A DNA stretch of 46,391 bases, taken from the IMG/VR virus record IMGVR_UViG_3300037153_000076, positions 1 to 46,391 of that record, one strand, 5' to 3'. The translations under genes were made by a program, and so were the position numbers. Within the stretch, counting starts at the first letter, position 1, and the number at the start of each line of letters is the position of its first letter. The DNA comes from a virus. This document shows, one piece after another, positions 5,157-11,530 of this stretch. The notes beneath the pieces were generated by a model, which saw only the letters and a program-made list of their open reading frames with translations, had not been told where the DNA came from and did not search any database.

Positions 5157-5182
5157 ATAGGGAGAAAACTTTTCTTCCCTAT
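5157..5182 (-). terminator. Hairpin upstream of the 4940-5116 gene
   Basis: ATAGGGA and TCCCTAT (seven pairs) enclose an A/T-rich middle that can pair further. It lies between the GC-rich block and the 58-residue gene and may end transcripts from 5252-5602. A GC-rich imperfect repeat (CCAGGCGACAGCCGGC, then CCAGGCAACGCCGGC) follows at about 5200-5235. Confidence 0.4.
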
Positions 5183-5235
5183 TGTTCAGTAACGATGGCC
5201 AGGCGACAGCCGGCGCGACCAGGCAACGCCGGCCG

Positions 5236-5269
5236 ATGATGAACGGGGATGTTACTCCCCGTTCATCAT
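5236..5269 (-). terminator. Hairpin spanning the stop codon of 5252-5602
   Basis: ATGATGAACGGGGA and TCCCCGTTCATCAT are perfect 14-base arms with a six-base loop. The stop codon (5252-5254) lies in the loop, so the last codons of the gene form one arm. No T-run follows, so it may protect or process the RNA rather than terminate transcription. Confidence 0.6.
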
Positions 5270-5602
5270 TCGCCGCATAGCTTCCGCGCGTGTTAGCGGC
5301 CTATCGTGGTACACGCCCGCCAGGGCGCGTTGTTCGGGCGTGACCGTGCGCGTAACCGTATGTACGTCAAAGATCGCTACGTTACCGTCCGATCCGATGA
5401 TGTCGTAAGTGATTACGCGCGTAGTCTCGCGCGGTTGCCGCTTAGTTACGGACACCCCGCGCTTACGCTTGCCTGCGCGATGCCCTGCGCTCACGCCTAG
5501 CTTGCGCGAACTAGGATCATCCGCGCTGTCTACTAGGACAGTCTTAGGTTCGCTCCGTTGCGCGACATTCCGCAACGTTAGGCGAGTCTTACTCTTTCGC
5601 AT
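5252..5602 (-). CDS. Basic hypothetical protein in a GC-rich block, 116 aa
   Basis: ATG 5602 follows GGGAGGGAAC. The first half is strongly basic and unstructured-looking (MRKSKTRLTLRN, HRAGKRKRGVSVTKRQPRE); the second half has strands (TRVITYDIIGSDGNVAIFDV) and ends with a helix rich in Arg and Met (TRAEAMRRMMNGE). Its codon use is visibly GC-richer than that of genes to the left, suggesting a different origin from its neighbours (inference). DNA binding is plausible from charge only. Confidence 0.6.
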   Translation of the reverse strand: MRKSKTRLTLRNVAQRSEPKTVLVDSADDPSSRKLGVSAGHRAGKRKRGVSVTKRQPRETTRVITYDIIGSDGNVAIFDVHTVTRTVTPEQRALAGVYHDRPLTRAEAMRRMMNGE

Positions 5603-5618
5603 GTTCCCTCCCTCTCTA

Positions 5619-5636
5619 GGTTGCTAACGAGAGGGA
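5619..5636. repeat. 18-bp inverted repeat, left copy
   Basis: GGTTGCTAACGAGAGGGA. Its exact reverse complement occurs at 6094-6111, so the pair encloses the gene at 5660-6058. It is in the leader of the gene at 5602. Confidence 0.6.
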
Positions 5637-5653
5637 GTCATGATGACTCCCTC
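5631..5653 (-). terminator. Palindromic hairpin after the 5660-6058 gene
   Basis: GAGGGAGTCAT and ATGACTCCCTC are perfect 11-base arms around one base, starting a few bases after the stop codon. No long T-run follows. It overlaps the left copy of the inverted repeat. Confidence 0.5.
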
Positions 5654-5659
5654 CCTCCG

Positions 5660-6058
5660 CTACGCGCCCTTGCGCGTGACGTGGACAGCCATGTCCACGT
5701 TGTTCACGTCACCCTCCGGGACACCCTGCGCCGTGCTCATGGACTTATCAGTCCACGCCACGTTGCGGGTCTTTCCGATCCTCGCAAGGTGCGCCTTGAT
5801 CGACGCCGTGCTGTCCGTCCCGCGCAGGATGACCAGACCCGCGAACGAGTCTGCCATCTTCGCGAGCTTCTCCACGTAATCGTCCGTCGCCTCCGTGCCG
5901 ATGACGATGACGTCCTGCACCTTCGCGTCCGTGAACACGTTCGCCACGTCCGAACCGTACGTCAGACGGGACTTACCCGACTTCATAGTGAATCCCGACG
6001 CCTTGAGCATCTCTGCCAGCGTGACGGGGGTGCTCTCCGTGTTGTTCTCGGTGCTCAT
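5660..6058 (-). CDS. Hypothetical protein in a GC-rich block, 132 aa
   Basis: ATG 6058 follows GAAAGGGAAG; upstream in-frame codons run through a hairpin. The protein (MSTENNTESTPVTLAEMLK...) has an acidic, flexible N-terminus and then an alternating strand/helix pattern (VQDVIVIGTEATDDYVEKLAK, FAGLVILRGTDSTASIKAHL) like a small Rossmann-type domain. No nucleotide-binding motif is certain. The gene is GC-rich and flanked by an 18-bp inverted repeat, which may mark transfer as a cassette. Function unknown. Confidence 0.6.
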   Translation of the reverse strand: MSTENNTESTPVTLAEMLKASGFTMKSGKSRLTYGSDVANVFTDAKVQDVIVIGTEATDDYVEKLAKMADSFAGLVILRGTDSTASIKAHLARIGKTRNVAWTDKSMSTAQGVPEGDVNNVDMAVHVTRKGA

Positions 6059-6076
6059 GCTTCCCTTTCGGTAGCG

Positions 6077-6126
6077 GAGGGATGCCCTATGCATCCCTCT
6101 CGTTAGCAACCCTCTCACGAGGGTTG
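6077..6126. repeat. Two adjacent leader hairpins
   Basis: GAGGGATGC/GCATCCCTC (6077-6099) and CAACCCTC/GAGGGTTG (6107-6126) follow each other directly, just upstream of the ribosome binding site of the 132-residue gene. They could regulate its translation or be RNA-processing sites. Confidence 0.5.
6094..6111. repeat. 18-bp inverted repeat, right copy
   Basis: TCCCTCTCGTTAGCAACC, the exact reverse complement of 5619-5636. Confidence 0.6.
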
Positions 6127-6654
6127 TGTGGGTTGAATTCGCGTCCGGGCGCCCTCGCCACTACTTCGCTGTCTCACGTTCCCCCGCTTGCCTCCCTCTC
6201 GGTTGACTCGCATCACTCGGTAGCTGTTCACGCTTCCCTACGTTGCGTAGGTACTCCGCGTCCGGGTGTTAGCCGTTTCCGCTGTCCGGTGATGCGTCCG
6301 ATAGGTACCTAGGCGAGTACTCCGCTTAGCGTGCCGTCGTCCGCTTCCCTTGTGCCTAGTGCGTTGCAAGCGCACTAGGTGTCTACGTCATGTGCCGTCT
6401 AGGCATTCCCTCCCCCGCGCTGTTCGCGCTGTCCGTTCGTGGTCATCGCCGGTAGTCAATCACACGCCCCGACCCCCCGTCAGACCCTGCCAGGGTGCTC
6501 GCGTATGCGCGGGGGCGCGGCGCACCCCTGAGTACCCCCTGGGAGCCCATGTAAGCCACGCTAACGTCATGCACCCCCTAGACCGTACAAAACTACCCCC
6601 CGGCCATCGGCGAGCTTAGAGAGGCTAAGGATGCTTCGACGGGGGTATCGGCCG
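6127..6654. other. GC-rich stretch without a clear gene; possible structured RNA
   Basis: About 530 bases lie between the left-arm genes and the divergent promoter region. No reading frame here looks convincingly like a protein. On the minus strand there are weak candidates: a GTG frame of 38 codons after AGGGAAGC (starting near 6238) and an Arg/Thr-rich frame of 45 codons before it. Both could be chance in GC-rich DNA. CCTAGTGCG/CGCACTAGG (6355-6379, loop TTGCAAG) is a perfect nine-bp hairpin. It could be a long leader or noncoding RNA of the minus-strand unit. Confidence 0.35.
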
Positions 6655-6754
6655 GCAGCACTGTAAGAAAATATTAACAGACATTTAAATCTATACTTTA
6701 AACCAAATATCGAGCCTGATCACCCTATATAATCCCGAAACGAAAGGAGGCCCC
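6655..6754. promoter_or_regulatory. Divergent promoter region
   Basis: An abrupt AT-rich stretch separates the minus-strand arm from the virion operon. TATAAT at 6728-6733 is a good plus-strand -10 box, 21 bases before the ATG at 6755; no good -35 box was seen at the usual distance. AT-rich words on the other strand (about 6670-6700) could serve the leftward unit. The plus leader contains AAAGGAGG before the first virion gene. Confidence 0.55.
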
Positions 6755-7108
6755 ATGCCTGAAGAAAAGAAAGACGAGTTCGAGAGTTTCATTAACAAAG
6801 TCGGAGGCTACGAAGAAGCTATCCGACAAGAACATGAAGTCATCGAATCAGACAACACTCCAGATACCGTAAGGAAATTAATCGAAACAAAGATCGCACG
6901 AGCATTACCAGGCTTTGTAGACGATCTAATCCTGATTGCTCGGACAGGCGATAGTGATACTGCACGATTGAAAGCGATCTCTTTCGCATTTAACTGGTAT
7001 TTCAAGGAATCTACCAGTGCAGATGATCCATTCTCCAAGTTACTAACCGAACTTACTGAACCCAAAAACCAAGACGAAAACCCCCACTTAAGAGACAGCA
7101 CTCCATGA
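6755..7108 (+). CDS. Hypothetical helical protein, first gene of the virion operon, 117 aa
   Basis: ATG 6755 follows AAAGGAGG. The product is acidic and mostly helical (MPEEKKDEFESFINK..., then LPGFVDDLILIARTGDSDTA with RLKAISFAFNWYF). The middle part, a helix pair around an RTGDSDTARLKA turn, recalls small helical proteins such as terminase small subunits, but the large subunit lies 7.5 kb downstream and the match is weak. It overlaps the next gene by four bases. Best called hypothetical. Confidence 0.7.
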   Translation: MPEEKKDEFESFINKVGGYEEAIRQEHEVIESDNTPDTVRKLIETKIARALPGFVDDLILIARTGDSDTARLKAISFAFNWYFKESTSADDPFSKLLTELTEPKNQDENPHLRDSTP

Positions 7109-7362
7109 ACAATGAATACAAGGCACTTACGTACGTTAACTTGCCGTTCTTGGATATCAAGAAAGCACCAGGAGACATCATTACCGATGAGGAACTTACC
7201 CAGGGTGGTCAGACAGAAGATGACGTCCAGGCTCTTTTAACACAAGGTGCTATCTCACTGGACCTAAATGCACCACTAGACATTGACCCTCTACCTACTA
7301 CACCCGCAACTAGCGATAGGAACGTACTAGGTTTTGATGAAGGGAAGGGTGTAACAGAATGA
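7105..7362 (+). CDS. Hypothetical small virion-operon protein, 85 aa
   Basis: Starts at an ATGA overlap with the gene before it. The sequence (MNNEYKALTYVNLPFLDIKK...) contains PGDIITDEELTQGGQTEDDV followed by a leucine-rich helix and a GAISLDLNAP turn, a pattern of small phage proteins that form one short domain with a flexible, Pro/Asp/Thr-rich tail. Such proteins are often encoded beside fibre or adaptor genes. Function unknown. Confidence 0.65.
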   Translation: MNNEYKALTYVNLPFLDIKKAPGDIITDEELTQGGQTEDDVQALLTQGAISLDLNAPLDIDPLPTTPATSDRNVLGFDEGKGVTE

Positions 7363-7937
7363 AAACCCTTATTGAAGCTCTCAATGAGGACGTACTTTGG
7401 ACCTGTGAGAAATGGTCCGAAGAGGCATGTGAGTTTGTACGTGCAAAGACCCACCTCCCTAAGAACACTCCTGTGGGGAGTTCTTTACTCCGGGAGGTTG
7501 CAGGTAAGCCTGACCTTAGTATTGACCATGTACATGGGAACTTGCTCCTAAACGAAGGTATCCAGAGGCTTGAGGACCTCCTAATCGCAGCCGGCGGTGT
7601 TGCATACAATAACGCTAATAGTTACATTGGCGTTGGTGATTCGAGCACTGCCGAAGCTGCTAGCCAGACTGACCTACAGGCAAGTACAAACAAGTTCTAT
7701 AAAGCCATGAACGCAACGTTCCCGAGCCGAAGTTCGCAGACGGTAAGTTGGCAAAGCGATTTTACAACAAGCGAAGCTAATTACGCTTGGAATGAGTGGA
7801 CAATTAGTGCAGGAGCTACCAGTGCCTCGGGAGCAGGTTTTACCGTAGGCACTACTAACCTAAACCGGAAAGTCGCAACCCTAGGAACGAAAGCTACCGG
7901 AACATGGACGTTAACTGGGTCCGTGACCCTGTCGTGA
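7359..7937 (+). CDS. Probable virion fibre/decoration protein, 192 aa
   Basis: Begins at an ATG overlapping the previous stop. The N-terminal third is charged and helical; then LLNEGIQRLEDLLIAAGG leads to a beta-rich domain with YIGVGDSSTAEAASQTDLQ, WQSDFTTSEANYAWNEW and LGTKATGTWTLTGSVTLS. The G-V-G-D-S...Q-T-D-L-Q pattern, with a C-terminal repeat-free beta sandwich, is familiar from phage structural proteins. Position among fibre-like genes supports a surface role. The exact site on the virion is not known. Confidence 0.6.
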   Translation: MKTLIEALNEDVLWTCEKWSEEACEFVRAKTHLPKNTPVGSSLLREVAGKPDLSIDHVHGNLLLNEGIQRLEDLLIAAGGVAYNNANSYIGVGDSSTAEAASQTDLQASTNKFYKAMNATFPSRSSQTVSWQSDFTTSEANYAWNEWTISAGATSASGAGFTVGTTNLNRKVATLGTKATGTWTLTGSVTLS

Positions 7938-7959
7938 ATGTAGAATACTAAAGGGAGAT

Positions 7960-8613
7960 GTGACAAGTTACGATTTCCTAAAAGGAAATAAACCTGCGAC
8001 CTGCATGATCGCAGTACCTACCCGTGGTAGTATTAGGTGGGAAACTGTTAAACGACTAAATGAAATAACCCGGAATAACCCAGACCTACCGCCAATATTG
8101 TACCAAGCAGGTAACCTTAACGTTGCACTTACAAGGAACAGGATAGTTGAGCAATTTATGGCTACAGACTGCCAAACGTTGATTATGGTAGATGACGATA
8201 TTGTCCCACCGCCACATTTGCTTGAAACATTACCTAACTATATACCCGAATACGCAATAGTTGCAATCCCGCATCCGATGCCGCATCCGATAAATTCAGA
8301 GCAGCTAATATTGACTGCCTACAAAGATGGCAAACCGTGTGACCTGACTGAAGGTATTAACGAAGTAGATACGGTAGCTACTGGATGCTGCGCGATAGGT
8401 AGAGAGGTATTTGACACCCTAAGATTTAGAATGCAAGATACAGGAAGCATGAGCGATGACTTCTTGTTCTGTGAGGACCTACGAAAAGCCGGTTATAAAG
8501 TTGGAGCATGGTGGGATGGTTGGTTCTGCGACCACATAACTACAGTTAGTTTAGCACCGCTGTTTGAAGGGAGGCAGGTGGTAGTAATGACTGGTGACAA
8601 CAATGGCACTTGA
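7960..8613 (+). CDS. Glycosyltransferase, GT-A type, 217 aa
   Basis: GTG 7960 follows AAGGGAGAT. Key features of GT-A enzymes are visible: an N-terminal strand and PTRGSIRWETV turn, the metal-binding motif in LIMVDDDIVPPPHLLE (about residues 74-89), and a later acidic SDDFLFCEDLRKAGYKVG. These use a nucleotide sugar and a divalent metal. It lies among virion surface genes, so modification of capsid or fibre proteins, or of host glycans, is a reasonable inference. The substrate cannot be read from the sequence. Confidence 0.8.
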   Translation: MTSYDFLKGNKPATCMIAVPTRGSIRWETVKRLNEITRNNPDLPPILYQAGNLNVALTRNRIVEQFMATDCQTLIMVDDDIVPPPHLLETLPNYIPEYAIVAIPHPMPHPINSEQLILTAYKDGKPCDLTEGINEVDTVATGCCAIGREVFDTLRFRMQDTGSMSDDFLFCEDLRKAGYKVGAWWDGWFCDHITTVSLAPLFEGRQVVVMTGDNNGT

Positions 8614-8827
8614 CCCTATCCCTGTGGGGGTTTTGCCTTTCCAGGTTGGCGAAAAGGTAGCCTTCATTGAGGATCACCCAGTCCATCCTAAGATGTATGG
8701 TATCGTAACGGAAACCGGAATTGAGGATGGCGTATTTAAGTTCTGGGTAAATGTTCAAGATCCAGAGACAAGGTTAGTCGAAGATCCGCCAGTAACATAC
8801 CTGGCGACGATGGAGGAAATCCAATGA
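8603..8827 (+). CDS. Hypothetical small protein, 74 aa
   Basis: ATG 8603 (MALDPIPVGVLPFQVG...) has GGTGA five bases upstream; a GTG three codons earlier is possible. It overlaps the glycosyltransferase end and, by ATGA, the next gene. The sequence looks like one small beta barrel (VGEKVAFIEDHPVHPKMYG, VFKFWVNVQDPETRLVED), similar in feel to SH3/KOW-like folds, not assigned to a family. Confidence 0.6.
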   Translation: MALDPIPVGVLPFQVGEKVAFIEDHPVHPKMYGIVTETGIEDGVFKFWVNVQDPETRLVEDPPVTYLATMEEIQ

Positions 8828-9576
8828 TCGACTTGGAAGATCAGGTAATTACGGGCCGGCGGTGGCGTAGTATCCTTGACGAATTAATTGACCATGAACG
8901 CACCATGAGGAATGCTACATTGGGCCCTTGGGAACGTTGGAAATACCTCGAAAAGTTGCCGGAGAGAACCAAGCGATTGATCCTAAAGGGACAGCAAAAC
9001 CCTGAACTTGTAATGTTGAACGGACTTGTTGCACCCGAAGGCCAGCCTAGCGGACCACCTACATCGTTCACGGCAGTTAATACTACCAATGTAGAAACTA
9101 ACCTGTGGGTGCCTGCAATTTGGACACCTATTCCTGCAAACAGCATGACTAGTGGTAAGTTGTACCAGGGTAATGCAGGCGGTGTTTTAGGAACCTCGTC
9201 TGCCGCACCGACAGCAACATGGACGCCTCGCTGTGGGCAGAGTGTAACACCTAGCTCGAATATTACTTTGGGTGCAACTACCGGTACAACCATGATTGCA
9301 TCATTGTCGGCTGTGCCATGGACATGGCAATTCACTTTGAATATCAGAAATATTGGACTTGCTGCATCAGGTGCAACAGGTACAGGGAACGGTTACATCG
9401 TTATCGGTGGATTAACTACAGCAGCTGGGATCGTTCAGTCGATGGGAGGTACAGTAGCTACCACCATTGACAGTACAGCAGCAACGGGTTTGATCTTATC
9501 AAATACATGGGGTACTAACGCAGCAACAAATACAGTAACATGTCAGTGGACGGCTCCTGTACTCTCCTTGAACTAA
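8824..9576 (+). CDS. Probable virion protein with beta-rich surface domain, 250 aa
   Basis: Starts at an ATGA overlap. Residues 1-60 are helical and charged (GRRWRSILDELIDHERTM...ERTKRLIL) and look like an attachment or coiled region. The remaining 190 residues are Thr/Ala/Gly/Asn-rich beta sequence (NLWVPAIWTPIPANSM, TWTPRCGQSVTPSSN, VPWTWQFTLNIRNIG), as in capsid-fibre or decoration proteins. A surface role is inferred. Function not demonstrated by motif. Confidence 0.6.
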   Translation: MIDLEDQVITGRRWRSILDELIDHERTMRNATLGPWERWKYLEKLPERTKRLILKGQQNPELVMLNGLVAPEGQPSGPPTSFTAVNTTNVETNLWVPAIWTPIPANSMTSGKLYQGNAGGVLGTSSAAPTATWTPRCGQSVTPSSNITLGATTGTTMIASLSAVPWTWQFTLNIRNIGLAASGATGTGNGYIVIGGLTTAAGIVQSMGGTVATTIDSTAATGLILSNTWGTNAATNTVTCQWTAPVLSLN

Positions 9577-9580
9577 TACC

Positions 9581-11530
9581 ATGCCACCGCTAGGTATCTC
9601 TAATGTAGCAAGGTTCCCGACAACCAAGGTTTTAGCTTGGTCGAGATTGCGCGGCCCTATCGCATCTGTGGGGACTGGTGTTTGTAAATACGCAGACACG
9701 TTCGGCCCTGCAACACCAAATGGCGTAAGAGGTTATATAGGCCCACCAGCAGATGCGTTACAGCAACCGACGAATTGGTATGTAAGAGTAGGAGGATCGA
9801 ATAACAACGGTGGCTCGTCAGCCTCTCTTACACCTGAACGCTCCGGGACTGATGGTGATGCTTCTTTTGCAGGACGGTTTACGTCAGCAACAGCGGGGTT
9901 TACGTCTGCTGATGTAGGAAAAGGCTTGTGCCTTCGTACAGGTGCTAACGCATGGCGTGTCAAAGTCACCGGCTTGATTTCTTCGACAACGGTGACTATC
10001 AACGCAAATAACCAGCCGTTTGGAACCGGACTAACATGGGCGTTAGGAGGTGCTTGGGCTGACCTCCGTGCTGTAGTAGGGGACACAGCCGTCACCGCCA
10101 GCGCGCAAGGTGCAGTTTTATCGGGAGATACCGTCTTTATCGGCGCAGGAACGTATAGGGCTGTGAATGTCGTGACACCATCTACCGGACAAGGGATGTT
10201 CACCCCCGCCTTTAACGGTGTCGTAAACATCGTCGGTGACGTAACAGGTCAGTACACAGGCGACGCAGGCATGGTTCAATTAACTGCATACACAACTAAT
10301 GACAGGACTGCACCTTCGGCAACAACACTGTTGAACCTGAATGGTAAGTCGAACCTGGCGTTCTCGAACATCATGTTCGTTGGCAATAATAGCAATTTCA
10401 TTGTGACTGCAAATACAGCAACGAGCCAAAACATCTCGTTTTATGATTGCGCGTTCCTAATGCCAGGCCCCATTGGTGGCGTTCGCGGTTGTATAACCGC
10501 TGTATCGGCATACGGTGTTCCATTGAACTTGGTAGCAGATAGATGTGTATTCGTTGGTGGTGGAACCTCTAATGGATGGGCAGTAACCCTTTCTCTTACT
10601 ACGGGCGTTGGCTCCGATTACGATAGCTGTGTTTTTGTAAGAAATTGTAATGCACTCTTTTTTGGTGGTTCTTCTGCTAACGCATTCACTGTCGGCGCTG
10701 TTGGAACGGCGGCAAACAGAGGTAATGGGTTGCGGATAATGAACTGTTTTATTCTAGGTAATGGTGGACTGAACGTAGTGTCGGCTAACAACAGCACTAT
10801 CTTTCCTTCACAGATTGTCAACTGTTTTATTATGGCTGGAGGAGGAAATGCACTTACGGCAGTAACACTGGGACAAATCATCGAAGACTACAACCTTATT
10901 GTTTCCGGTGCCCCACGTACGAATGTCAATACGGGCGCTCATTCCATTAGTGATGGTTCATATGCACCACTGTTCCATTTTGGTCAGGAACGCATCTGGG
11001 GTGGACTATTACGTCCGTTTGGTGAACCGATGGCCGGAAGCCCGCTGCTAGGCTTCGGTAGTGATGGTAGACAAACTGCATATGACTTGTATAATCGACC
11101 TCGGCCCGCAGGTGGTGGATCATTACCATACCCAGCCGTAGGTGCATTAGAGCGTGGCAATACACCTACCCAAGCAACCTCTCCAGCTCCTCCTGTGGGA
11201 ACATATGACTGGCAATTTACAGGCCCAGGATATCAGGAATTCTTACTCCCTGTAGATACAACCGCAACCGTTATCTCTATCAAGGTACAACGTGATAGTG
11301 CATACTCAGCTCCCTCTCGGAGGGGTTTACCCGCCATGCAGATTCTTGCTAATGGACGATTAGGAATTCCTGCACAAACTATTGTAGATACTGGTGCATC
11401 AGGTACATGGAATACATTAACTGCTGCATCCTTTACACCAACTGCTACAGGTTGGGTTACAGTGCGTATTGCGTCATATGATGGGACTGGAGTAAGTGTC
11501 GTATCCTTTGCTAACTTGAGTGTGACTTGA
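9581..11530 (+). CDS. Right-handed beta-helix virion protein, 649 aa
   Basis: ATG 9581 lacks a clear ribosome binding site but is five bases after the previous stop, so re-initiation is likely. From about residue 180 to 480 the sequence has short repeats of hydrophobic/Asn-rich rungs (LAFSNIMFVGNNSNF, ISFYDCAFLMPG, RIMNCFILGNGGLN, IVNCFIMAGGGNAL), typical of pectin-lyase-like beta helices in tailspikes. The C-terminus (about 540-649) is a separate beta domain. Receptor binding or polysaccharide depolymerisation is plausible; catalytic residues are not evident. Confidence 0.75.
   Translation: MPPLGISNVARFPTTKVLAWSRLRGPIASVGTGVCKYADTFGPATPNGVRGYIGPPADALQQPTNWYVRVGGSNNNGGSSASLTPERSGTDGDASFAGRFTSATAGFTSADVGKGLCLRTGANAWRVKVTGLISSTTVTINANNQPFGTGLTWALGGAWADLRAVVGDTAVTASAQGAVLSGDTVFIGAGTYRAVNVVTPSTGQGMFTPAFNGVVNIVGDVTGQYTGDAGMVQLTAYTTNDRTAPSATTLLNLNGKSNLAFSNIMFVGNNSNFIVTANTATSQNISFYDCAFLMPGPIGGVRGCITAVSAYGVPLNLVADRCVFVGGGTSNGWAVTLSLTTGVGSDYDSCVFVRNCNALFFGGSSANAFTVGAVGTAANRGNGLRIMNCFILGNGGLNVVSANNSTIFPSQIVNCFIMAGGGNALTAVTLGQIIEDYNLIVSGAPRTNVNTGAHSISDGSYAPLFHFGQERIWGGLLRPFGEPMAGSPLLGFGSDGRQTAYDLYNRPRPAGGGSLPYPAVGALERGNTPTQATSPAPPVGTYDWQFTGPGYQEFLLPVDTTATVISIKVQRDSAYSAPSRRGLPAMQILANGRLGIPAQTIVDTGASGTWNTLTAASFTPTATGWVTVRIASYDGTGVSVVSFANLSVT

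Noticed and set aside
5621-6106. 161-codon plus-strand frame opposite the 132-aa gene
   Set aside because: It lies antisense to a well-supported gene with a ribosome binding site; its composition (Arg/His/Val-rich) is what the opposite strand of GC-rich coding DNA gives, and it lacks a start signal.
6350-6619. Plus-strand frames of 76 and 89 codons in the GC-rich gap (6082-6312 and 6350-6619)
   Set aside because: Arg/Pro/Cys/Ser-rich sequence without ribosome binding sites, pointing away from the left-arm gene direction; most likely chance frames in GC-rich noncoding DNA.
6755-7108. Terminase small subunit
   Set aside because: Helical and of suitable size, but without a recognisable DNA-binding motif and far from the large subunit; left as hypothetical.
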